The notes beneath the pieces are model-generated. The model ran no database searches and had not been told where the DNA came from. It saw only the letters and a program-made list of their open reading frames with translations. A stretch of 40,080 nt of DNA. Origin: an uncultured Ruminococcus sp. (lineage in GTDB: Bacteria > Bacillota > Clostridia > Oscillospirales > Acutalibacteraceae). The stretch is taken from the NCBI GenBank assembly GCA_902761345.1, contig CACWKD010000007.1, positions 1-40,080 of the forward strand, written 5' to 3'. The translations under genes and the position numbers were made by a program. Below are positions 25,596 through 33,600 of the stretch, one piece after another (the first letter of the stretch is position 1; each line of letters opens with the position of its first letter).

Positions 25596-27581
25596 TCAGC
25601 TTATATCAAGATTATCTATATAATCGGCGCCGTACTTTACAATATAATCCTTACGTCCCGTAAGATTATCACCCAGAAGTATGTCAAATATTTCTGCTGT
25701 TTTCTCTGCGTCATCGGGCATTATCTTTATTAATCTGCGTGTATCGGGGTTCATTGTTGTTAAGTTCATCATATCGGGTTCGTTTTCACCAAGTCCTTTA
25801 GAACGCTGTATTGTAAACTTTTCCTTCCCTATCTCGCTTATAAACATTTCCTTTTCCTGTTCGGTATAGGCAAAATATATCTGATTTTTTGTTGTAATTT
25901 CATACAAAGGCGATTCTGCAATAAACACCTTTCCCTCACGAATAAGTGTTGGGGTAAGTCTATATATCATAGTGAGCAGGAGCGTTCTTATCTGAAATCC
26001 GTCAACATCTGCATCGGTACAGATAATTACCTTACTCCACCTGAGCATATTCAAATCAAAGAGCGATAGATTTTTATTAGATTTTGCAGTAGTTTCGACT
26101 CCGCAGCCTAAAACCTTTAAAAGGTCTGTTATTATCTCGCTTTTAAAAATCTTGTCGTAATCTGCTTTCAGACAGTTGAGTATTTTTCCTCTTATCGGCA
26201 TTATCGCCTGAAAATCGGGGTTTCTCGCCTGCTTACAAGCTCCCAAAGCTGAATCTCCCTCCACGATAAACAGCTCTCTTTGTGAAGTATCTTTACTTCG
26301 GCAATCAACAAATTTTGCAACACGGCTTGTCATATCCATATTGCTGGAAAGAGTTTTCTTTATATCAAGACGAGCTTTTTCGGCTTTTTCACGGCTTCTC
26401 TTATTTATAAGCACCTGTCCTGCAATTCTGTCCGCTTCCAGTGGATTTTCTATAAAGTATATTTCAAGCTGATGACGCAGCACCTCGACAAGAGCGTCCT
26501 GAATACCCTTATTGTTAATCGCCTTTTTCGTCTGATTTTCGTATGATGTCACGCTCGAAAACGACGATATAACTACAACAAGGCACTCCTCTACATCGTT
26601 AAACTTTATCTTACTTTCGCTTTTGTTATACTTTCCGTTCTGTTTTAAGTATGCGTCTATCTGATAAACAAAAGCATTCTTAACCGCTGCCTCGTGCGCT
26701 CCTCCGTGTTCAAGCCAGCTTGAATTATGATAAAACTCCTGTGCTTTAACCTTATTTGAAAAAGCAAGAGCTATATTCATCTTTGCCTTGTACTCGGGTT
26801 TATCAGCGCGATCTCTTACCATACGCTCAGCCTGCCAAGACTGTACAGATGTTAAAGCGTCCTCGCCCACTATCTCCTTAACGTGGTCTGTTATTCCGTC
26901 GTTATAGATGAACTCTGTTGTATCAAAGCTCTTGCCGTTCTGTATTCTCAGAATAAATTTTATTCCTGCGTTTACTATCGCTTGTCGTCTGATAATATCG
27001 TGAAAATATTCGGGAGGTATATCTATATCGGTGAAAACCTCCAGATCGGGGCGCCAACGTATTTTTGTACCTGTGTCACGCTTTGAATATTTTTCCTTTT
27101 TCAGTCCTCCTACATTTTCGCCCTTTTTAAAGGAAAGAGTATAGCGTGTGTCGTCACGTCTGATGTCAACGCTCATATATTCGGAGGAATACTGTGTAGA
27201 GCAGAGTCCAAGACCGTTTAAGCCTAAAGAATACTCGTAATTTTCGCCCTCGCTGTTATTATACTTTCCTCCTGCATACAATTCGCAGAACACAAGCTCC
27301 CAGTTATATTTTTCCTCATTTTTATTATAATCTACGGGAATACCTCTGCCGTGATCTTCGACCTCGATAGATTTATCCTTGTAGTAAGTAACCGTTATTT
27401 CTCGTCCGTAGCCCTCTCTTGCCTCGTCTATGGAGTTTGAGAGTATCTCAAAGAACGAATGCTCGCAGCCCTCAAGTCCGTCCGAACCGAATATTACGGC
27501 AGGACGCTTTCTTACTCTGTCTGCTCCTTTTAATGAAACGATACTTTCGTTATCGTATTCGGGTGTTTTTTTTCTTGCCAT
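25596..27581 (-). CDS. parE: DNA topoisomerase IV subunit B (ParE-like)
   Basis: This is the ATPase subunit of the type IIA topoisomerase. The 661-residue product has the GHKL ATP site (E45 and N49 in EILSNSIDEA, D76 in EDHGRGIP, glycine loop GLNGLG near 120-125) and the QTK loop (350-352). Its Toprim motifs are EGDSALG (441-447) and DADVDG (523-528). The first Toprim motif departs from the usual EGDSAGG, and DADVDGFQIRTLLLT replaces the usual DADVDGAHIRTLLLT. All acidic metal ligands are kept, so it is probably active. AAAGGA lies before the ATG. It follows a small membrane gene by 59 bp. Confidence 0.87.
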   Translation of the reverse strand: MARKKTPEYDNESIVSLKGADRVRKRPAVIFGSDGLEGCEHSFFEILSNSIDEAREGYGREITVTYYKDKSIEVEDHGRGIPVDYNKNEEKYNWELVFCELYAGGKYNNSEGENYEYSLGLNGLGLCSTQYSSEYMSVDIRRDDTRYTLSFKKGENVGGLKKEKYSKRDTGTKIRWRPDLEVFTDIDIPPEYFHDIIRRQAIVNAGIKFILRIQNGKSFDTTEFIYNDGITDHVKEIVGEDALTSVQSWQAERMVRDRADKPEYKAKMNIALAFSNKVKAQEFYHNSSWLEHGGAHEAAVKNAFVYQIDAYLKQNGKYNKSESKIKFNDVEECLVVVISSFSSVTSYENQTKKAINNKGIQDALVEVLRHQLEIYFIENPLEADRIAGQVLINKRSREKAEKARLDIKKTLSSNMDMTSRVAKFVDCRSKDTSQRELFIVEGDSALGACKQARNPDFQAIMPIRGKILNCLKADYDKIFKSEIITDLLKVLGCGVETTAKSNKNLSLFDLNMLRWSKVIICTDADVDGFQIRTLLLTMIYRLTPTLIREGKVFIAESPLYEITTKNQIYFAYTEQEKEMFISEIGKEKFTIQRSKGLGENEPDMMNLTTMNPDTRRLIKIMPDDAEKTAEIFDILLGDNLTGRKDYIVKYGADYIDNLDIS

Positions 27582-27640
27582 TTATTTATTTCCTTTTCTT
27601 ATTATTTCATTTATTTTTGGAATTGCGGTATATCTTCAAA

Positions 27641-27841
27641 TCATAGGTTATCAAATATAATGAACGCTGCACAAAGTATTAATATAATTACACATCCTGT
27701 AATAGAAACAATATTTAACTTCATTAACTTCTTATATACTTCGTCATAATTTTTCTTTAATCTTTTTTTATTGCGTTTGTATTCGGATAAAAACAATGCT
27801 GCCATAACCGCAGAAACCAAAAGTGTTACCCAATATCTCAT
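27641..27841 (-). CDS. Small two-helix membrane protein
   Basis: This 66-residue protein has a helix at about residues 4-19 (WVTLLVSAVMAALFL), a strongly basic cytoplasmic loop KRNKKRLKKNYDEVYKKLMK, and a second helix near 45-63. Start ATG at 27841 is separated by one base from the upstream stop (TAAAATG), with GAGG further upstream. Translation is therefore probably coupled to the preceding gene. No known family is recognised. Confidence 0.65.
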   Translation of the reverse strand: MRYWVTLLVSAVMAALFLSEYKRNKKRLKKNYDEVYKKLMKLNIVSITGCVIILILCAAFIIFDNL

Positions 27842-27842
27842 T

Positions 27843-28205
27843 TTAATTTGCCTCTTTTCCGTCAAACCGGACATCAATTTGCGGATCATACAGCGGGCAG
27901 CCAAATTCAAGCAATATATCAATTATCTGATTTAATTCTTCCGGCGGCAAGCTCCAACTGCAATTAAACACAACACTTTTCTCATTTAAATTTACAACAA
28001 AATCACCTGCTTCACCGATATATACACTCTCGTCAGGCTTATCGTAATCACCAAAAACCTCATCTATCCTTCTTTTTATCTCGCTTATCGGAAGGTCGGA
28101 AAGTCCTTTAAGTATCTCCCCCTCGCAGCAAACCTTTTCATAGACCTTTTGATTATCAAGATACACACCTGTATCATATTTCCAGAAAGCCAAATCCCTA
28201 CTCAT
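27843..28205 (-). CDS. Hypothetical protein between the microproteins and parE
   Basis: The 120-residue soluble acidic protein begins MSRDLAFWKYDTGVYLDNQ and ends with a FGCPLYDPQIDVRFDG segment. The general look (short, tryptophan-rich, stand-alone, alpha/beta) recalls small immunity-like or uncharacterised families, but I cannot name one and no toxin gene is adjacent. AGGAGGATATTGAA precedes the ATG. Its stop is one base away from the next gene's start. Confidence 0.7.
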   Translation of the reverse strand: MSRDLAFWKYDTGVYLDNQKVYEKVCCEGEILKGLSDLPISEIKRRIDEVFGDYDKPDESVYIGEAGDFVVNLNEKSVVFNCSWSLPPEELNQIIDILLEFGCPLYDPQIDVRFDGKEAN

Positions 28206-28256
28206 TTCAATATCCTCCTATGTATCAAACGATATATTTATCTGAAAATTTAAAAC

Positions 28257-28358
28257 TTAATCATCATGATCTTTTTCTTTCATAGCGACATAAACCGCTC
28301 CGACAATAAGTATTCCGAGAACAGCTCCCGCTAAAAGTATGATCTCAACTAATGTCAT
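28257..28358 (-). CDS. 33-residue single-helix microprotein (copy 1)
   Basis: The peptide is MTLVEIILLAGAVLGILIVG followed by a short tail ending KEKDHDD: one membrane helix and a charged C-terminus. Its ATG overlaps the stop of copy 2 as TAATG, and a GGGGCGATGAG stretch upstream can serve as ribosome site. The helix pattern AGxxLGxLIVGxV resembles copy 2, so the two are paralogues. Function is unknown. The size and layout are similar to small single-helix membrane peptides, including type I toxins, but no antisense RNA evidence is available. Confidence 0.6.
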   Translation of the reverse strand: MTLVEIILLAGAVLGILIVGAVYVAMKEKDHDD

Positions 28359-28453
28359 TACTCATCGCCCCTGTCATTCTTATTTATCAAAGCACAAACC
28401 ACTCCGACAATCACCATTCCTATAACCAACCCTGCTATAAGTACGATCCCCAT
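28358..28453 (-). CDS. 31-residue single-helix microprotein (copy 2)
   Basis: The peptide begins MGIVLIAGLVIGMVIVGVVC and ends ALINKNDRGDE: one helix plus a charged tail. GAGGTGATAAGTA precedes the ATG, which itself overlaps the stop of the broken copy 3 (TAATG). It is the best-preserved member, with a strong ribosome site. Confidence 0.6.
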   Translation of the reverse strand: MGIVLIAGLVIGMVIVGVVCALINKNDRGDE

Positions 28454-28550
28454 TACTTATCACCTCGGTCATTCTTATTTATCAAAGAATAAACTATTCC
28501 GAATATCAACATTACTATAACTAACCCTGCTGCCTGTTTGATCTAATCAT
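28453..28550 (-). pseudogene. Decayed third microprotein copy overlapping the uvrB stop
   Basis: The frame reads AGLVIVMLIFGIVYSLINKN plus DRGDK, a clear paralogue of copy 2, but it has no start. The only ATG at the expected place (28550, overlapping the uvrB TGA) is out of frame by two bases compared with copy 2 and stops after nine codons. An internal ATG at 28512 would give a 19-residue remnant. Confidence 0.55.
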
Positions 28551-30514
28551 TTCTTGCCTTTAAGCTTATTTATCTTATCTCTGAGGAACGCTGCGTGTTC
28601 AAATTCAAGCAACTGTGCAGCAGCTTTCATCTCTTTTGTAAGCTGCTCAATAAGCTTTTGCTTTTCCTCGGGAGTGTAATGCTTCTTAGGCTTCTTGTCA
28701 TCGTCTGCGTGAGTTGAAATCTCCAAAATCTCGCTTACCTTTTTGACTATCGTCTTTGGTACAATTCCGTGTTCCTTATTGTACCTCATTTGTATCTCAC
28801 GGCGGCGCGCAGTTTCGGTCAATGCCTTTTCCATTGACGGTGTAACGCTGTCCGCATACATTATTACCGTACCCTCGCTGTTTCGCGCAGCTCTTCCGAC
28901 TATCTGTATAAGACTTCTTTCACTTCTCAAAAATCCCTCTTTATCGGCGTCAAGTATCGCAACCAACGCAACCTCGGGTATATCAAGACCCTCTCTGAGA
29001 AGATTTATTCCTACCAAAACATCAAACTCGCCCAAGCGTAAATCTCTGATAATCTCCATACGCTCGACTGTATCTATATCATGGTGCATATAACGCACCT
29101 TAATACCCATATCCTCAAAATATGCTGTGAGATCCTCAGCCATTTTCTTTGTAAGGGTGGTAACAAGCGTACGAAAACCTTTTTTCGTTCTCTCGTTTAT
29201 CTCGGATATAAGATCGTCTATCTGCCCCTCGGTAGGACGTACCGATATTTCAGGGTCAAGCAATCCTGTCGGACGGATAACCTGCTCGGCAGTTATTCCA
29301 CTTTTTTCAAGTTCAAAATCTCCCGGAGTTGCCGAAACAAATACCGCTTGATTTATTTTACTGTAAAATTCATCAAAATTCAAGGGTCTGTTATCAAATG
29401 CCGACGGAAGTCTGAAACCGTAATCTATAAGATTTTGTTTTCTTGCGTGATCTCCTGCATACATTCCCCTAACCTGCGGCAGAGTTACGTGCGACTCATC
29501 TACAAATAAGATAAAATCCTCGGGAAAATAGTCAAGCAGAGTATAAGGCATACTTCCGGGTTCTCTTCCCGACAGCACACGGGAGTAGTTTTCAATACCG
29601 GGGCAAAATCCAATTTCAAGCAGCGACTCCATATCATAACGTGTACGCTGTTCTATTCGCTGAGCTTCAAGCAGCTTACCCTGTGACTGAAAATATGCAA
29701 GTCTGTCCTCAAGCTCGCACTCTATCTCCTTTAATGCCATAACCATTTTATCCTGCGGTACTATATAGTGCGAAGCGGGATATATAGCTGCGTGCTTTAG
29801 ATCTGCAACTATCTCTCCTGTTAAAGGATTTACCTCGCAAAGCCTGTCTATCTCATCACCAAAAAACTCAACTCTGATAACATTATCTCCACTCGCCGCC
29901 GGAAATATCTCCACAACATCTCCTCGTACACGGAATTTATTTCTCACAAAGTTTATGTCATTTCGTTCGTACTGCAATTCAACAAGCTTTTTTAGAAGTT
30001 CATCTCTCGGTTTCTCCATACCGGGACGAAGTGAAATTACCATTGTACGGTAATCGATAGGGTTACCCAAGCTGTAAATACAAGATACACTTGCAACTAT
30101 AATAACATCTCTTCTCTCCGACAATGCAAGCGTTGCGCTGTGGCGGAGTTTATCTATCTCGTCATTAATAGATGAGTCCTTTTCTATATACGTATCAGTC
30201 TGCGCAATATACGCTTCCGGCTGGTAATAATCATAATACGATACAAAATACTCCACCGCATTATCAGGAAAAAACTCCTTGAACTCGCTGCAAAGCTGTG
30301 CGGCAAGAGTTTTGTTATGTGCAAGAACTAACGTAGGACGATTAAGCCTTGCTATTACATTCGCCATGGTAAAGGTCTTTCCCGAACCTGTTACGCCCAA
30401 AAGCGTCTGCTCCTTTTTACCGCTCTCTATGCTCTTAACAATAGCGTCTATCGCCTGCGGCTGATCTCCTGTTGGCTTGTAATCCGATTTTAAGATAAAA
30501 CGATCTTCACGCAA
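28547..30514 (-). CDS. uvrB: Excinuclease ABC subunit B
   Basis: UvrB is the helicase-like damage-verification subunit of nucleotide excision repair. The 655-residue product has Walker A GVTGSGKT, the beta-hairpin region [11 protein letters not shown], helicase motifs DESHV and QIVGRAARN, and a C-terminal UVR domain ([14 protein letters not shown]) that binds UvrC. It starts with TTG at 30514, with GGAGAGG just upstream, giving [19 protein letters not shown] as in relatives. The longer frame to 30583 runs through the promoter and is rejected. A promoter with a possible LexA box lies upstream. Small membrane-protein genes follow immediately. Confidence 0.97.
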   Translation of the reverse strand: MREDRFILKSDYKPTGDQPQAIDAIVKSIESGKKEQTLLGVTGSGKTFTMANVIARLNRPTLVLAHNKTLAAQLCSEFKEFFPDNAVEYFVSYYDYYQPEAYIAQTDTYIEKDSSINDEIDKLRHSATLALSERRDVIIVASVSCIYSLGNPIDYRTMVISLRPGMEKPRDELLKKLVELQYERNDINFVRNKFRVRGDVVEIFPAASGDNVIRVEFFGDEIDRLCEVNPLTGEIVADLKHAAIYPASHYIVPQDKMVMALKEIECELEDRLAYFQSQGKLLEAQRIEQRTRYDMESLLEIGFCPGIENYSRVLSGREPGSMPYTLLDYFPEDFILFVDESHVTLPQVRGMYAGDHARKQNLIDYGFRLPSAFDNRPLNFDEFYSKINQAVFVSATPGDFELEKSGITAEQVIRPTGLLDPEISVRPTEGQIDDLISEINERTKKGFRTLVTTLTKKMAEDLTAYFEDMGIKVRYMHHDIDTVERMEIIRDLRLGEFDVLVGINLLREGLDIPEVALVAILDADKEGFLRSERSLIQIVGRAARNSEGTVIMYADSVTPSMEKALTETARRREIQMRYNKEHGIVPKTIVKKVSEILEISTHADDDKKPKKHYTPEEKQKLIEQLTKEMKAAAQLLEFEHAAFLRDKINKLKGKK

Positions 30515-30554
30515 TAGTTCCCTCTCCTTTATTTTATAATCAGCGTCATAGATT

Positions 30555-30583
30555 ATTTTATAACAAACTTTCGTATATGTCAA
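30555..30583 (-). promoter_or_regulatory. uvrB promoter with overlapping LexA-like box
   Basis: On the minus strand TTGACA (30583-30578) and TAAAAT (30560-30555) are spaced 17 bp. The spacer and -10 edge contain CGAAAGTTTGTTAT (30573-30560), which keeps CGAA and GTT at the positions of the Gram-positive SOS box CGAACNNNNGTTCG but differs at three symmetric positions. SOS control is plausible, not shown. Confidence 0.55.
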
Positions 30584-30584
30584 T

Positions 30585-30619
30585 CAGCCCCAATCCTGTA
30601 TTACTCGGATTTGGGGCTG
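30585..30619 (-). terminator. terminator of the kinase-phosphatase cassette
   Basis: CAGCCCCAATCC (30585-30596) pairs with GGATTTGGGGCTG (30607-30619) with one bulged base. It lies 28 bases after the stop of the large fusion gene, just upstream of the uvrB promoter. The T-run is weak on the minus strand. Confidence 0.65.
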
Positions 30620-30647
30620 GTATTATTTATCAGTTATTATTGCATTG

Positions 30648-33600
30648 TTAATTGTTCAGTATGTCCAAAACCTTATTGCAGACATTCGTTATCTCTCTTC
30701 CCGAAATAGTGATAATATTGAAATCTTCACCATGTTCTATAAGCTGCTCGTTCTCCTCGTTGTCTATACAATCCGCTATAATAACTGCCGTCATATTTAT
30801 TCCAAACGTATTAGACAATGCAAATAGCTTTGTATAATAGTCTAAGCTTAATTCTCCCGTTGCCTTGCACTCGATAAATACCGTAGAAAATCCCTTTGTT
30901 ACTATACAATCGAACTCGTTCTTTGAAAAGTTATTTTCCCAGTTTATCTCAAAACTGCTCCTTATATCATCAAAATAACCGCATTTCTTTAGCTTGTGGT
31001 ATACATAAACTTCGAGTATTCTTCCCTCAAGCGTAAGCAGATCCTTTATCTGAGCTGTTGAATATGTAAAGCTGATACTTTTCCTATCGTCACTTACGCT
31101 GTAATTTCTGATATAACCGTTCCTGCTAAGGAAACTCAGTATACCGTATCCTGCCTCATTGATCTCTCGATCTCTGTCATTCTTTACAGGACAGTTCACA
31201 ACTCTTAAATCATCAAAAATCACTTTGATTATATTGTGCTTGGGATTAATATCAATCTTAATAAAGTCGTCATCTCTGAGGAATATCTCGTTATCAAAAA
31301 GCTTTTTGAACTTATCTTCCCACTGATAGCTGCACTCAACAGTAACCAGACAAGACCCTGTGTTAAGAATTTTAACATTGCTGTTCCCGCTTATCATATT
31401 TCGTTGTTTAAGCGCTTCAATTATTCTTGCGGCAGCTCTGCGGCAGGAGTTGGAGAGTCTGTACTTATATATGTTAGGTTTGGATAGTAAAGTATCGTTA
31501 TCCGTTGCTTCGAATTTTACATATGTATCATGATTTGCAGCATAATTTTTAAGAATGCCGCATATGAACTTCCATGCACATTTATTCATATTGCTGCAGG
31601 AATACTTATTCCAAAGCTCTCCGTAGCTTTCGTAAAACTCAGGCTTGTCCCCTGATACATTTGTAGATTTGTGAAGCGCAAATACATCAGATACAGTTAT
31701 AAATGTATCCCTTTTCACATATCTGAATACATCTGCTCCGCTTATTTCATCAAAAATCATCTTTGACGAATCAAAATGGTAGCTTGCTATGCTGCTGTAC
31801 ATTCTTGATATTGTATCCGATGTAGATATAGTACCCGTTGATACAGGCGAGCTGTTTTTCTCCAAATAAAACCATGGTGTTTTCTTCGCCCTGTCATTCA
31901 ACTTCTTTTCAAGGTCGGGTATGAATTCATCTAACGTTTTACCCTTTACAAACCTAACCCTCTCAACCTTACAGTCGCTTTCATCACGGAACTTCTGTAT
32001 CATCTCATCGGAATCAAAATCATCTTTGCCCATTTTTGTTCCAATGATAAACTCGATCTTTGAACGAAACTGCTTTCTGTCCATATACTGTGATATGTAC
32101 TTCAATGTATCTGTTATTTTCTGTATTTCCTTAGTATCCTTACAATATGCCGTATATATTATCCTCTCGGGATTAACTATTGTCGGCACTGCAACATTAG
32201 AAAACAGCTCGGTTCTGTCACCCATTTTTTTACCTGCAATAAACGGTATTGCAAGACACATATCAGCCGAATAAGTAAGTATAAACGGTATTCCGTCTAC
32301 AAGTGCAATGTCATCGTCCTTGTAATTATGGTACTGTCTGCTTAACTGTACGATCTTAAACTGTTTATCCAATGCCTCTATGCTGTCCTTTAGCCATTTT
32401 CTGTCGGGAACGCTTATGTCCTCATCGTTCTTAATAAAATAAAGACAAGACTTAACAAGACCTGCATAACGACTACACTGATCCGTTTCATTGTTCCAGA
32501 TATCTTTCATACAGGTTATGAGTTCATGGAATACGGAGAGAGCTGTTCTGTGTCCGCTGAGTCTTTCTCTGATACCGCTGATAATATGGCTGTTAAACAA
32601 AGTTTCCACTCCAAGCTTGTTAGCCTCCTCCATGTACACACAATGCAGATCAACCGAAACTTTCTCCAGCTCGTCAAGCTTTTCATACTCGGTAGGTTCG
32701 TCTTCGGAAACTTGATAATCTCCGCCGTTATCCCACAGTTTCTTGTTTATCTTTCCGTTTTGGGCTACCCATTTTCCCGTTGAAAGCGCGTCAAACGGAC
32801 TGCTCCTCACAAGACAAACATGCTCTTTTTTCGTCTTTGTTTTACCGTCCGCGCACTCATAAACATCTCGGTTCGTATATCCTGTACAAAGCTTCTCTAC
32901 TACCCACCTGCGATGCTCCATATAAACAAGAGCGTTTCTATCCTCTGCATTTTCGCTTATATACTTTGAATAGTCATTGGCAGCCTTTGAAAGATTATGA
33001 ATATCCATATCTATTCCTATGCTGTAAAGCTTATATTTTGCAGCAATAACAAAAGATACGCAGGAATGGTGATTATAGTCCTTTTTAAAATCGTTGCGGA
33101 CATCGCCGAACTTTATGTTGAGATTTTTATTCCAGATCAGATGTACATTGAGTGCCATTCTCTCAATTTCTGCATACTCGGGTGTTGTCTTTATGTCATC
33201 TGATACATATACGGGAATTAGTCCCTGTAACTCTCTGTCGTGGAAATGACTTCCTTTCCACACAAAGCACGTTTGACACGGAAGCGCAAAAGACTTTACT
33301 ATCGCAAGAGTATCTGCGTCTTTGCCTGCCGCTACAAAAACATAATCGGGCTTTTCGCTGTCATCGGAGAATAGCTCGTTTATATAACTTTGGTTGTCGC
33401 TGATAGTATCTACCGAAAAAGTATGAGTAATGAAGTGTATGCTGCCGTACACCTCATCTCTTGACGTTTCTTCATTAATATCAAAGAATACTTCAAGGTC
33501 CGGTCTGTCTTTCAGATACTTTTCTATCTCTTTTTCTGATTTAGAGATAACGGTTACTTTGATAGTTTTACCGGGGATCTGCATTATTTGCAGAGTTGTA

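Noticed and set aside
28257-28453. Calling the microproteins type I toxins
   Set aside because: Size and layout fit, but they are translationally coupled in an operon. No antisense RNA promoter was found, so only an unknown-function call is justified.
30515-30583. N-terminal extension of UvrB
   Set aside because: It crosses the promoter and -10 region. The TTG at 30514 has a strong ribosome site and gives the family N-terminus.
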